A stretch of 64,000 bases of DNA, from contig CM030836.1 in the NCBI GenBank assembly GCA_018105865.1, positions 1,984,001-2,048,000 of the forward strand, read 5' to 3'. Below are positions 12,714 through 23,239 of the stretch, in pieces (position 1 is the first letter of the stretch; the number at the start of each line of letters is the position of its first letter). Both the position numbers and the translations under genes were made by a program. The notes beneath the pieces were generated by a model. It was not told where the DNA came from and made no database searches. It was given only the letters and a program-made list of their open reading frames with translations. The DNA comes from Metaphire vulgaris (lineage: Eukaryota; Annelida; Clitellata; Crassiclitellata; Megascolecidae).

Positions 12714-12970
12714 CGTCAGCCCGAAATTTTAAAACTTTGGGGCCCCCGTGACAAAGATGCCCCCCGGGCCCCCAAAAGTCACGCTACGCCACTGCGTTTG
12801 TTAACACTGGGCCAGTGCCCGATGTCCGTTAAAACGGACGTCGTATAAAAGTAATAATATGAACTTTTTTAACAAAAGCAAGTTATCGACTTACTTTGTC
12901 ATCCAATAGAATAGATATTTTAAGTTATAACGAATACAATTAGGCTTTTGTGAGTTTTGTGCCTAATGTG
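10727..12970 (+). mobile_element. piggyBac-like transposon with relic transposase
   Basis: The element is bounded by TTAA on both sides (10723-10726, 12971-12974) and by inverted ends CCCATTAGTGCC and (reversed) CACATTAGGCAC. A second, 40-bp inverted pair containing GGGCACTGGCCCAGTG lies inside (11098-11139, 12804-12842). Block B has the empty target with a single TTAA (near 41190). Plus-strand relic codons include RWSNNEKRK (about 11915), HHYNEGMIGVYQ (about 11980), WWQLFVYLFDVTVANAW (12050-12102) and a cysteine-rich tail with RCEKCNVGLHADC (12308-12346), all characteristic of piggyBac transposases. Stops and shifts show it is dead. It holds an (AT)n tract at 11168-11238 and a nested hAT MITE. 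Confidence 0.88.
12500..12794. mobile_element. hAT-like MITE nested in the piggyBac element, 295 bp
   Basis: Ends are CAGTGGCGTAACG and CGCTACGCCACTG, with an 8-bp target duplication CGTTTGTT at 12492-12499 and 12795-12802. The interior has GGGCCCC arms, a TTAGGG-like palindromic stretch (12584-12651), and a TGACGACC plus T-run plus GCTCGTCA hairpin (12670-12719). It is the same family as 4879-5114. Confidence 0.88.
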
Positions 12971-13230
12971 TTAATAGATATTACGTAGCTTTATTCACAA
13001 AGCAAGGCCAGTTTAGAGGCTGAGAAGTTCAGTCGACCATAGGGACCCTTTTCAATTCTCATAAAAGCATGATAGTTTGAAAAGCAAATCATTTTTACAA
13101 CGCTTTCAATAAAAACACAAAATAAAAACACCTTAAGTGCTATTTTATGCTATTTTACATAGGTCTAAAAGTAGTTCCAACCATCAGGGGCCATTTTTAT
13201 GTCCAGTTTCACTAATATTTTATAAAACGT

Positions 13231-13503
13231 GTGTTTTGCTTTGACAGGACGTTGAATATGATTACTTGCAATTTCCTGGTAGGTCATATATTTGCTTCGT
13301 TTCATTCGATGGATATAAAACACTGGCATAAGAAAATTTCAATTATTATAGAAAAAACTCTTACCGCTACCTTTACTGTCTTATGCATAGCTTATAGTGC
13401 TCGTGTGGCTTTGCTTTCCACCTCAAAAGAGTGCTACTCTACGCCTCAGAATACTGGACTAAAACGAAAAGCGACCAAGAGCGTCTACTGTACTTGCCTT
13501 TGA
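13231..13503 (+). other. Open frame shared by both blocks, coding doubtful
   Basis: A 90-codon frame from MFCFDRTLNMITCNFLVGHI is open here and again in block B (41457-41729). The two differ at about five residues, and nearly every nucleotide difference I noticed changes an amino acid, which argues against selection on protein. It has no recognised domain. It most likely stays open because the duplication is young. Confidence 0.2.
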
Positions 13504-13562
13504 AATGGAATTCTATAATATAATTTTGAGCATCAGAAAATAAAGAACACAAGTATTCGAGA

Positions 13563-13870
13563 ATGAATCCTGGGCAAGACAAGCATCATACTAAAATGAT
13601 ATGGAGAAAAGTCAGCGCATACGGTACAAATGAACATCTTCGGGCACATATGCAGGATGAGGACAACAGACCAGTGAAGAAGATCCTGCTGGGAACCCAC
13701 GATGGAGAAATTCGAAAAGGCAGACCGAGGGGAGTGTTTATAACGAAATCGTTGAATGGAGTATTCTGAGCTACACAATCTAACCAGAGAATCACAGGAC
13801 CAAGCAAGTTGGAGACAAATTTTAAACCTGGCTATCGACGCCTTCGAGTACAGCACCGATGGAGCTAGAT
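13563..13870 (+). mobile_element. LINE C-terminal relic, shared by both blocks
   Basis: Two frames together give NEHLRAHMQDEDNRPVKKIL, THDGEIRKGRPR and LTRESQDQASWRQILNLAI, the tail of an animal non-LTR ORF2 (pattern GH..RM...R..K....G.RKRGRP, then QDR..WR). Block B holds the same relic at 41800-42105, so it predates the duplication. It is followed in both copies by a pyrimidine-rich tract (13885-14250 and 42110-42480). Confidence 0.6.
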
Positions 13871-14597
13871 AACGATGATGGATGAACTCTATGTGTTTGC
13901 CAACTTCCCTGTCGCACCTTATCTCTTGTCCACTATCAACATTTTTCTATTCCTTCCTCTCCCTCTCTTCACCTATTTGTCATCTTTTTCACTTTCTCAT
14001 CTCTTCAAACCCGTTCGCCTTCTACCTCCCGTTTCTCTTCTTCACTTACTTTCCGTTCCACTACCTACTTCTTTAGTCAATTCTATATTTATTTTACCAA
14101 GTCTTAATTTCTTATTTCCACCCACTCCTTCTAATTCCTACCTTCCCCTTTCAAGGCTTCCATCTCCCTCCCTCCCTCCACTCCGGTCTCCTCCCATTTC
14201 TCTTCACCCGTCTCCTCCTTATTTTTCTCCCCTCCATACCCTCACTTAACTAAGTCTTCATATGTTTTAAATTAAACCAATCCAATAACAGTTAATTATT
14301 TTCTAAATAAGTGCAGAATAGCATCATAATAGTAATTTCATTTTAACATCATACTAGTAATAATAACATCATAAATAGTATCTTAACATCATAATCGTAA
14401 CCAAACTTCTTATATTGTAGTATAATTAATTTTAAATTCTAATTGAATTATGGATCACTGGGCCTACTTTATATGATCGAGGCTTTAAAATACTGCACCG
14501 CAATAATCAACAACTTACATCTCCATGAATTTTAAAGTACGTTTCCTATTTCATATTGTTTAGCTTACGCACATTTTCTTCTGTCTATTTGTCGTAG

Positions 14598-14709
14598 ACA
14601 TTGTCTCCCCTGATGGGAATTTGGCGCTTGGAAGACCAACCACACAAAGTAGCACATTAGATGGCTTCTATGCTAGTAGAGCGGTTGATGGAAACTATAG
14701 CAATGATCA
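14598..14709 (+). pseudogene. Truncated extra copy of FTP exon 1 (copy A)
   Basis: After an acceptor-like TTTGTCGTAG the sequence reads as VSPDGNLALGRPTTQSSTLD then GFYASRAVDGNYSND, matching the start of the intact exon at 15139. It breaks off at 14709 into a hairpin and loses the WW and RxD half of the domain and the splice donor. It belongs to a local tandem duplication inside block A (14080-14709 against 14762-15378) that B lacks. It cannot supply a working FTP domain. Confidence 0.8.
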
Positions 14710-14789
14710 ATTAAGAGTTGGTAAAATAAATATAGGATTGGGTAAAGAAGTCTTTATCCAATCCTATATTTATTTTACCAACTCTTAAT
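14710..14789. repeat. Near-perfect 80-bp inverted repeat at a duplication junction
   Basis: Arms 14710-14741 and 14758-14789 are perfectly complementary over 32 bp, and the spacer itself pairs (TAAAGA with TCTTTA), so almost the entire 80 bp folds back on itself. The right arm is the ordinary repeat sequence (compare 14090); the left arm is its inverted copy joined to the truncated exon. Confidence 0.92.
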
Positions 14790-15138
14790 TTCTTATTTCC
14801 ACCCACTCCTAACTCCTACCTTCCTTTTTCAAGGTTTCCATTTCTCTTCCTCCCTCAACTCCGGTCTCCTCCCATTTATCTTCACCCGTCTCCTTCCTCT
14901 TTTCTTCTTCCCCATTCCCTCCCTTAACTTAGTATTAATATGTTTTAAATTAGACACAAACTTCTTAAATTGCAGTATAATAAAATTTAAATTCTAGTTC
15001 AATAATGGATCGAGGCTTTAAAATACTGCACCGCAATAGCCTAATCAACAAATTGCATCTCCGTGAATTTTAAAGTACAGTACGTATCCTATTTCATTGT
15101 TTAGCTTACGAAAATTTTATTCTGTCTGGTTATCGTAG

Positions 15139-15378
15139 GCTTTGCCTGCCCGGATGAAAATTTGGCGCTTGGAAGACCAGCCACACAAAGTAGCACATTA
15201 GGTGGCTTCTATGCTAGTAAAGCGGTTGATGGAAACTATAGCAATGATCAAACGAAGGCACCATTGTCTTGTGCCCATAGCAATGACGGTCCGGGCGGTC
15301 CAAACTGGTGGAGAGTTCAACTTGACCAACCGTATTGCGTGCAAAAGGTTATTGTGACAAACAGAAAGGACTACTATC
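15139..15378 (+). CDS. Lectin-like gene copy A, FTP (F-type lectin) exon 1
   Basis: The exon begins after the acceptor TTATCGTAG (phase 1) and ends at a CGTAAGT donor (15379, phase 1). It encodes the first half of a fucolectin/tachylectin-4/pentraxin (FTP) domain: ENLALGRPATQSSTLGG, FYASKAVDGNYSND, then CAHSNDGPGGPNWWRVQLDQ and VQKVIVTNRKDYY. Joined to the exon at 16123 (C|CT gives proline), the junction reads RKDYYPNR, the RxDx4R part of the F-type lectin fucose-binding motif, with the motif histidine in CAHS. The family binds fucose with calcium, outside the cell. Nearest homologue is block B 42826-43083, which has a longer loop after QSS. FTP proteins occur in fish, molluscs, arthropods and echinoderms. 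Confidence 0.8.
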
Positions 15379-15483
15379 GTAAGTGATCGTGATGAAATAA
15401 AAACAAAATTCTGCCACTTCCTTTCAAATTACTACTTGAATTTGCTTACCAACTGTGGAATGTCCAAAATTAACATATGTCGG

Positions 15484-15975
15484 GATTCCACGACTGGTCC
15501 CTGCTCAAGTAAGCGTATCTGTTCAGTTTCGTGTTAAGCTGCGAACAGATGTGCAAATTCTAACCACATTTACTCTTACAGTGTAGAAGTTTCAATTGCT
15601 TTTGCGAATCCCGCAAATATTCACCACGAGTATAGCCACATTCATCCCATTTAGTCCTACCAAAGTCAATTGGAAGAGAGTAGTGAGCCCGCAGCTGAGT
15701 CGCGGTGGAACACCAGTCACAGAAGCTTTCCCGTAATATTGTGGCTAAACCGTGATCTCTAATGCCCAAAAAACAAGTAATGGAAATTAGTTCATCGATT
15801 CCGTTGAGTGATGAAAATAACTCAACCCTGTTCGCCCCAATTTATCACGGGTCTTTTGTTAAAATTCCACGACTGGCCCCTGCTCAAGTAAGCGTATCTG
15901 TTCAGTTTCGTGCTTAAGCTGCGAACAGCTGTGCAAATTCTAACAACATTTACTCTTACAGTGTAGAAGTTTCAA
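15484..15975. repeat. 118-bp direct repeat in the FTP intron, copy A only
   Basis: The segment from ATTCCACGACTGGTCCCTGC to GTAGAAGTTTCAATTG at about 15485-15600 recurs at about 15858-15975. Block B has it once (43897-44015). The intron of copy A was therefore lengthened by a local duplication. Confidence 0.85.
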
Positions 15976-16122
15976 TTGTTTGCGAATCCTGCAAATATTT
16001 ATTTAAAATTTAAAAAGGAGACACCGCAGAAGCATTAACCTTTATATATTGAAATATTACAGAGCCAGAACATTTCAAATTGAACTAGAATTTCCTTATT
16101 TATATCGTCTGGTCTTTAACAG

Positions 16123-16355
16123 CTAATCGCTTGGATTACTTCATCGTGGGAGTGACAGATTCAACGGCGGATCCAGTCAGAGGAGCCTATCCCCTGTGTG
16201 GCCAGTATCCATCAACAGTACCAGCTGGTGCAGCAGTTACTGTTTACTGTGATCTGCGCATAAGCGCCGGTCAATATGTTATCATTCAACAGCCAAGCAA
16301 TGGACCCGGAATGCTAACCGTGTGTGAAGTCGAAGTCTACGCTAGGAACAGATAG
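16123..16355 (+). CDS. Lectin-like gene copy A, FTP exon 2 (C-terminus)
   Basis: The exon follows the acceptor TCTTTAACAG, enters in phase 1 and ends at TAG (16353-16355). It encodes the second half of the FTP domain: NRLDYFIVGVTDSTADPVRG, LCGQYPSTV, VYCDLRISAGQYVIIQQ and the family's closing motif LTVCEVEVYARNR. The phase matches the exon at 15139. A consensus donor-like AACTGTAAGTATT follows the stop at once and is conserved in B, so a spliced 3' UTR is possible. Copy B (44158-44390) differs by scattered residues and is also open. Confidence 0.8.
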
Positions 16356-17009
16356 AAACTGTAAGTATTTGACATTGCTCTAATTCGGCGGTTCTCAGGT
16401 CCCTTTGGGACACGGCACACATTTAACTTTAAATAATTTCTGCGTCCCACCTTCAAATTAAACATTATGCAGATCAAGTGTGTAAAAGGGTGATGACCTT
16501 TTTTGCTTGTCAGAACCTTTTCTGTTTTATTTTATATACTAATTTTTTCCTGTTTTAACACTTCATCGAGGCACACAAGGGTCACACTCTCGGCCCACGT
16601 AATACCAATATCGTTCCAAGTTAATTGATTGACACACAGATATTTAGCAGAAGCAGATTACTATTTATATTAATGCTTCAAGCGTTATTCTCTTGCGGTC
16701 TTGGAAGTCCGCTAAGATGTAATGAAGGAGTTTGCCACCTTGACCCTTACTGTGGTCAATCCTTTGGAAAGCAGAAAACGTTCACATCATTGCGTTGACC
16801 AGTCAGCAAGGCGCGGAAGAAGAGGGTGTTGATAGGCCGCAGATGTATTGAAAGGAACTCTCCATGTCGAGATCAGGCGATTAATTGCCGAGAGGAGGTC
16901 TTCCGCAAAAGAATTATTCGTCGCCGATCTGACCGATCCGAGCAAAGATGAGCTCCATGCGAAGATTAAAAGGGCAACCAATCGACATTATCTGGAAATG
17001 CAACGTTTT

Positions 17010-18130
17010 AGAATTCTCGAGTCTGTGTGATTTGTAAAACGATGAGCCGGTCATAGTCCTCTCGTTTAGCGTAATGAAGCAAGCGCAAATGCGTGCAAGG
17101 CCGTCTAAAGTCGTCTCCAGTACAAATAAGTACAAATAGTAACGCCATCTTTGTCTCTGAGATCGAGTTGAAGAGTAGTAGCTTTTCAAGGGACAGTGTT
17201 AGAAAGTTAGAACCTCAACACGAAATGGATCACGGAAACAGCTTCAAAGTTTATGCAGAAGAATAGGACTCTAGTGATCATCTTGACTTGTCATATCAGT
17301 CAGAAATGTAATATACACTGTAGCTAAAAATAAAGTAGTGAAAAGAGCTGCAAAAACAGACAATGCAAAATGGCTTGAAGAGAATTACACTCAAAAGTAC
17401 CATGGTGAGTTCACTGCAAGAAAGGCATACAAACTGAAACGTAATATAAAATGACCATGAAAGATGCACATGACAAAGACAATAATGTGGCGATTTTTAT
17501 ATATTAGCGTTTATCCGCTCATTTGGTAGGTGGCGCCTCTCGCTTACTTGCATGGTGGAAATGAACGCTCCCAGAGATTTTTTAGAAAATTGAACCCTAG
17601 CTCCTATCACGGAGGACAAATGGTCACTAGTAACTGGTAAAAAAAGTCAGCAGAACCTAAGCCTTCAATGCTCGCTAGGTGGCGCTAGACGTTACGGCAC
17701 AGCAACGAATTGAAAGTTCGCAAATTACACACCTTTGATTAGCTAATAGAGAATCAATCAAAAGTGGGCAGATTATATGAGTGGACTATAGGAGGCACAG
17801 ATGGATAATACAATATAGAAATGTGACAACCCTCCCCCTCTATCTATACCAGTATGCACAGGGCGTAGTCGCACCACCAGGCTGCCACCGAGTCTTCGCA
17901 AGTGTCGAGCTGGAGTATAACGCGGCTTGTCGGATTGGCTAGGACAGGATCAACAATCTTCCCCCATCGCTGGTATTCTCCTTCCATCTCGTCTCCTTCA
18001 GTCCTCTCGGCGTTCTCTCTTTATGTCCGGCCTTTAAATACCGACGCTGCTCCTGGTGTCCGCCAGCCGGCTCTCACTCGCGGCTGACCTGCCCCGTAAG
18101 GCTATAATAAAAAGGGGACAACCGCTACAA
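17010..18130. other. Block A-specific segment of unclear origin
   Basis: Relative to B (join near 45038) A carries about 1.1 kb here. It contains a copy of a short repeat (17470-17740) also found at 22790-23040 and 46245-46425, and a GC-richer stretch from TGTGACAACCCTCCCCC (17821) to GGGGACAACCGCTACA (18127). That stretch has TG...CA limits and an AATAAA, as a solo LTR might, but no target duplication is visible. No gene is recognised. Confidence 0.4.
17470..17740. repeat. Short dispersed repeat (three copies in window)
   Basis: The segment around TAGCGTTTATCCG(C/A)TCAT, CTCTCGCTTACTTG, ATGAACGCTCCCAGAGAT and CAGCAGAACCTAAGCCTTCA recurs at 22790-23040 and, cut short, at 46245-46425. The last two form the matched right edges of blocks A and B, so this repeat may have taken part in the duplication break. 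Confidence 0.7.
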
Positions 18131-18223
18131 CAGCGGCGATATTAAAAGAAAACATTCAATGACGACTTAAGGTCGTCACAAAAAGAGATTTGGAAAGAAG
18201 TGAAGAAGATATTAGCACCAAGC

Positions 18224-18595
18224 TTTCATTCATTCATTCATTCTTGGACGATTTCTATAGCGCTGTAACAATTAAGGCTGAGGCCCACAACAAAAGCGCT
18301 TTAACATCTCAACTATACCCCAACCCAAACAGATGCGTTTTAAGCTCTTGATGAAGTGCTCAGGAGTATTAGCCGTGGTGACGTCATCAGGAAGAGAGTT
18401 CCACAAGATAGGGTTGCCGCGTGTAAAAGATCTCTCTCCAAACTTGGCAGTCTTGGAGGGAGGAGGAACCTGAAGTTTGACCCTACGACTCGAACGGAGT
18501 GACAATCTCCTATCACTGCACTGCGGTCTCTTTACAAGAGAGGCGAGATACTCCGGACAGTACGGGTCATGCAACACTCTGTACGTGTTGCATGC
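18224..18595 (-). mobile_element. 5'-truncated copy of the L2/CR1-type LINE at 54320
   Basis: On the minus strand, LHDPYCPEYLASLVKRPQCS, PPPSKTAKFGERSFTRGNPI and LWNSLPDDVTTANTPEHFIK match the tail of the LINE at 57539-57800 nearly residue for residue. The 3' end is followed by an (AATG)n tail (ATTC on the plus strand, 18228-18243). Block B lacks it (near 45135), so it inserted after the duplication. Confidence 0.85.
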
Positions 18596-18895
18596 TTAGA
18601 ATGTGAAATAGACAATAGCATCTCGAGAGTAGAAACCGAAAAAGCGATTAAGTATATGAAAAATATGTAAAAGTCCAGGCACTGACATAACAGAAGAAGA
18701 GATGGTCAGATGTGGAGGTGTCATTATTGATGATGAGATGTACAGTATAATCTTCGATCTATGGCGATTCATGTCAGCTGAATAGATGAAGTCAGTTTCA
18801 GCCTAGTGGTGATACACAAGAATGAAAGTATGATGGAATGCAAAAACAAAAGAACACCAGCATAGCTAACTAAGCCTTCTCGGAAAAGTGTTTAT

Positions 18896-19258
18896 GTTGA
18901 CATTTCTCTCGGAAGACGGCTCTTGGATTTCGCCGACGGGGAATACTTCTGACTGGCTGGGGCGTCCGTCTTCGGGTCCGCCCATCGCCGTCGGTCTCCT
19001 TGCGGGAAATTCTTCTGCCAATCTCACGGACCAACAACATCTTCCGTTCTACGCTGACAACATCGTGGTGGTTGCAGTTCTCCAGTGAAAGACCGCTTCT
19101 TACGACTGCACCGGACTTCTCGGTCGCGAGTTTTGTTTTTCTTCATCCGAGCGGACTTCAACATCGCCATCTTCTGTCCACCACTGACATGTTAGCGTTG
19201 TCAAAGCGCTTTTGATTTTGGTACTTAACCATGTTACAGCGCTATAGAAATTGCCTTA

Positions 19259-19311
<53 letters not shown>

Positions 19312-19312
19312 T
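18896..19312 (+). mobile_element. Short retroposon with (TAA)n tail, absent from block B
   Basis: Block B reads GTGTTTATGTTGATATTGGACC (45421) where A has 410 extra bases. The insert is GC-richer than its surroundings, ends GTTACAGCGCTATAGAAAT like the L2/CR1 LINEs nearby, and closes with about 17 TAA units. No protein is recognised, so it is a deleted LINE or a SINE-like follower of one. Confidence 0.7.
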
Positions 19313-20000
19313 GGACCACAAAGAATCGGTCTTATATGTAGGTGCTCTCGAGACCAAGACCACGGCCTTGAGGACCACTTCATTACTATTTCTCCCTTCC
19401 CATTACGACAATGTTCAGTTCAGAATTTAATAAATATGGATAGGCTATAGAATGAAACTTTATTCATGGGCAATTTTGGTCGCACGCCGTTTCTCCTCAG
19501 CCATTTCAATGCTATAACCTAAGACAGTGTTGAAGTTGTGAAACTTGAGCTGGGGGGTTGAGGAATGAAATTCAATGAATGACATAAGCTGAATGTACCC
19601 GACATGCGATTTTTGGTAGGGCTGCAAAGTTAGCTGGGGGGTTCAAACCTCCTCTACCCCAACCTCCAAACCCCCGACAACTCCAACAATGACCTAATAT
19701 ATGAAGATTTTAATATCAGATTTCTTTAATTCCACATGATTATTGATGAATTATTCAGGGTACAACGTTTGAAACACAAAAATATCAGAAAAGGTTCATG
19801 TGCTGTCACAGAGCAACCGACGGAGATCTTATCAACGTCACAAGATGGAATCAACATTTCGAATTCCTATAACTGATAACCTTAGCTGTATAATCATTTC
19901 CTTGATCGAATAAAACATTTAGAACATTTAGCTGTTCGAATGACATAGCTGACAATTAGAATTTCTTTGGTTTTGTCAGTTATTTGCATTACATGCGTAT

Positions 20001-22016
20001 TAGTGTGATTCTTACTGCATTGCAAAAAAATTTCTATGTATTTTTTATTTGGCCAAGGTTTAGATTTTTTACATTTGATACAACATTAACAGAAAAGAAG
20101 AAAAACCTCAAGTATTTCAATGTTTAGGACTGGCACAAAGCAATCAAAGCCGTTACATTATAGCATTTTCATGTTATTTCTTATTATTGGAATAAAAACA
20201 TGTAACTTGTAATTAGATTAATGATTGACTTTATGGTTTGCATGCCTGACATGTCAATATTGAAACTGAAGAGCAATCCTTCAGCATGCACCATCTGGCT
20301 TGTTAGAAATGCGAGAGAGGACTTCAACAATGCTAAGCTTCCTTCTCATGGAGAAGTGCTCCAATTAAGTCTAGTTTCATTTTCATGACGATAATCATTA
20401 CAATGTTTCTCAAAGACAGTATTGAAAAAAACAACTGAACTACTACTACCAATTTGGTGAAAGGCTAGAATTATGACAAAAGCACCTGAGCACTTACAAA
20501 GCTACACAGCGAGTGGAAGGGCATGAAGAAACTAGTAAATCGTAAATCTCAGAAAAATTTGTCCAATTCGAGTTTGTTTTCAGAAAGCCTGCTCGACCTA
20601 TTTGGCATAGCACACCAATATGCCACAGCAATGATCAAAGATTACGAAGACCTCAAGTTTCTGGCCGCACAAAGGGAAAATGTCGTCATGGTTCCATGGT
20701 GGGGGTTTATTGCAAGCTTGCACACAAAGAAGATCGTGTTCTGAAGTTACAGTGATATCCGGCATGCAAGGATGAGATATCGCAAGGAAATAGCGTTAGA
20801 AATGAAATCTAGTCTCGAGCCAATGGCACCACTAGTCTTGCACTGGGATGTTAAATTTTGGATGATTTCACTGCTCTGGCAACTCCTGGCAAAGAACATG
20901 TAGATTGCTTGCCAATTTTTGTAGCTGGTGATGACATCATTAAACTGCTCTCTGTTCCTAAACTATACAGTGGAACGGATGATTGCATGACTTATGCAAC
21001 CATAAATACTGTGAATGAATGGGGATTGCAAGATCACATCAAAGGAATATGTTTTAATACCACTGCTTCAAACAAAGGAGTTAAAGTGGAGTTTGTGGTC
21101 TCCTTGAATCACATCTACAACACGATGTCCAAAACTTAACTTTTAAAGAAGTCGTAAATTTGAAAATTTATTAAAATCTTAATGAAAAAGTACCATAACA
21201 CATTTGGGATATATTGTAGCAGTGAATGTGCTCTATTTAGTGATACCATTCATTTTAAGCCACCACCTGTCCCACATGGCCATTTTCACACTCTAAAGCT
21301 AAGCCAATATTCGTCATAGACCTTTGAACATATTTTTAAGAACCAGTAAAAATTCAGGGAGTAACAATATGAAAATTCTGTTTGCACTGGAATAAAATAT
21401 AGCTACTGGACAGTTTATGGAATAAAAGTCACAACTTTGAAATAGAGAGAAAGATTCCATTGGGAGACCTAAACATTGAATAGCAGGAAAGGTGCAAATT
21501 TTTTCTTCTATTTTTTGTGACTCTGCAGGGAATACAGTTTTGTCAACAGATAAAGTTCTGCTCTCGTTTTGTAAAATAATACTAGTAATGAATAAGTCCA
21601 GAAAGATTCAGCCTTCTAGCTATGATATTTCTGAAGTTATAGCCTTATAGGGGTCTGAATTTGTGAGAAATTTAAGCGGCTGCCGCGAAACGCCCAAAAA
21701 CGGCCCTCTAGGTGCGATACAAGTTGAATATCTCAAAAACTACTCAAGAGAGCAGGCTAAAATTTTTGCAAACTTTCACTTGGATGCTTGAGGAACACGG
21801 GTGGTGAATTTCATAATTTATTGAGATGGTCGACCTGGAGCCATTTGTTGAATTGACTTGGAAAGACTCATACTTAAAACTTCACAGTGATTGTGCTAGT
21901 CCTAAATGTTTTTTTTAAAATCTGAAAAAATTACCACAAGTCATTAATATCAAATGGAAAAATATGGAAGGTTGGCCGATTTAAAATTCAAAATTTTATT
22001 TTTTAGAATCACCCTA
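20001..22016 (+). mobile_element. hAT-like transposon with decayed transposase, 2.0 kb
   Basis: Ends are TAGTGTGATTCT and (reversed) TAGGGTGATTCT. The 8-bp target ATGCGTAT is present on both sides (19993-20000, 22017-22024); block B has it once, as AGGCGTAT (45992). The interior carries relic protein fragments in several frames: LLDLFGIAHQYATAM (20600) and HVDCLPIFVAGDDIIKLLSV, PKLYSGTDD, GLQDHIKGICFNTTASNKG (20910-21090). The last resembles a transposase-like family with CFDTTASNTG, here with D changed to N. Stops and frameshifts abound. It is a good test case because its empty site is in the same window. Confidence 0.85.
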
Positions 22017-22214
22017 ATGCGTATATCTGGACAATTAGTGTTCATACACTTAGTGCATTACAATCTGTATTATTACTTGATAATGCTAGTCAAATTATTT
22101 TGCAGAAAATTCAGTTTGATTTTGATTGATGTTTTCGACAAGTCTCGGTTGAAACCGAAGGGACTTCATAAAATGGTTTATTATTATAATGAAAATGTGT
22201 AGAACTGATTAAAT

Positions 22215-22219
22215 ACAGA

Positions 22220-22255
<36 letters not shown>

Positions 22256-22690
22256 AATTATTATTATTATTAAGCATTTCTCTTTATTTTTGTACGTAGA
22301 CAATGCTTTAATAGGATATCCCTGCAATACAGAGTCATGGAATCCGGTCCTTCGTGTCCTGGGAGCCCTTTAATGCTTTCTTAGGCGCTGCTGCCTGTCT
22401 CTTTGTGACAGCTTTCTTCGATGTCTTTGGAGCATATTGCTGGGTGAAGCAGCTGCCCGCTTACTCAGACTCCTTCCTCCGACAGGTCAATGTCAACAAA
22501 TGCAGCTTTGGCTTCAGCTACTGTTTTTACGCCAGTGACTGAGGTTGCTTCTTTGGAGCTGCAGGTGGTTTTTGACTGCTTTGCTGCCTCCCAGCCTCTT
22601 TGCAGCTCGGTCGTATAAGTACAGAGTTTATTATTATTTATAATAATAATAATAATAATTATTATTATTATTATTACGAACATTTCTAGA
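22215..22690 (-). pseudogene. TAA/TTA-flanked insert with possible basic-protein pseudogene
   Basis: Between two trinucleotide runs (22219-22275 and 22630-22677) lies a GC-richer stretch absent from block B. On the minus strand different frames read PAAPKKQPQS and KKAVTKRQAAAPKKALKGSQ, a lysine-alanine-proline composition like a histone H1 tail. Several stops occur. A processed pseudogene of an H1-like protein carried by a retroposon is possible but not shown. Confidence 0.3.
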
Positions 22691-23239
22691 GCGCAAATAA
22701 TCGCAAAACAGTAAATGCGCTAATTGGTAATGAAAATTTTAATCGTAATCGCTAGGTTTTAAATTGCAAATAAATCTTCAAATTGTGGGACGTGACAATA
22801 ATGTGATTTAGCGTTTATCCGATCATTCGGTAGGCGACGACTCTCGCTTACTTGGTGGAAATGAACGCTCCCAGAGATAATAATTATTTTTTAAATTGAA
22901 CCCTCTCACCACGAAGGACAATTGGTCACTACTATCTGGTAAAAACAAAGTCAGCAGAACCTAAGCCTTCAACGCTCGCTAGGTGGCGCTAGGCATTACG
23001 GCGCAGCAACGAAATGAATGTTCGCAAGTTACACCTTTTCTTAGCTAGCTCCGGATTTCTTATAAGGGCTTTTCTCAATGTTAAAAAGTTTGACCTGGCT
23101 ATGCTTTTGCACGACATCCGGAAACGGTCGAATACTGCTGAGTTCAGTCCCGTATAGATGGCAAATATCGTTAGAAATGAATATTCGTTACTCTGAATAT
23201 ATTCATTTCAAATATTCGTTAGAAAATATTCGTTTGAAA

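Larger units (their letters stand above)
4414..22975 (+). repeat. Segmental duplication, block A
   Basis: Block A is co-linear with block B (36250-46422) in the same orientation. It opens at GCGATAATTTAATTATTAGG (A 4415, B 36251) and loses homology after CTAAGCCTTCAA (A about 22970, B 46420). Matched anchors are the PAN exon, the pyrimidine-rich tract (13880 and 42110), both FTP exons and the segment beginning TTGGACCACAAAGAATCGG (19312 and 45438). A is about 8 kb longer, largely from insertions absent from B. Between 6898 and 10627 in A and 39318 and 41090 in B the two copies are unrelated. Confidence 0.9.

Noticed and set aside
13875..14249. 124-codon Ser/Leu/Pro-rich frame
   Set aside because: Arises from a pyrimidine-rich tract; the block B version (41969-42478) is in a differently joined frame with no conserved domain.
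17821..18130. Solo LTR
   Set aside because: TG...CA limits and an AATAAA are present, but there is no 4-6 bp target duplication and the matched empty site in block B does not coincide with these limits.
19620..19670. Possible tRNA B-box (GGTTCAAACC)
   Set aside because: No A-box or cloverleaf can be folded around it; it lies in a small G/C-mirror patch.
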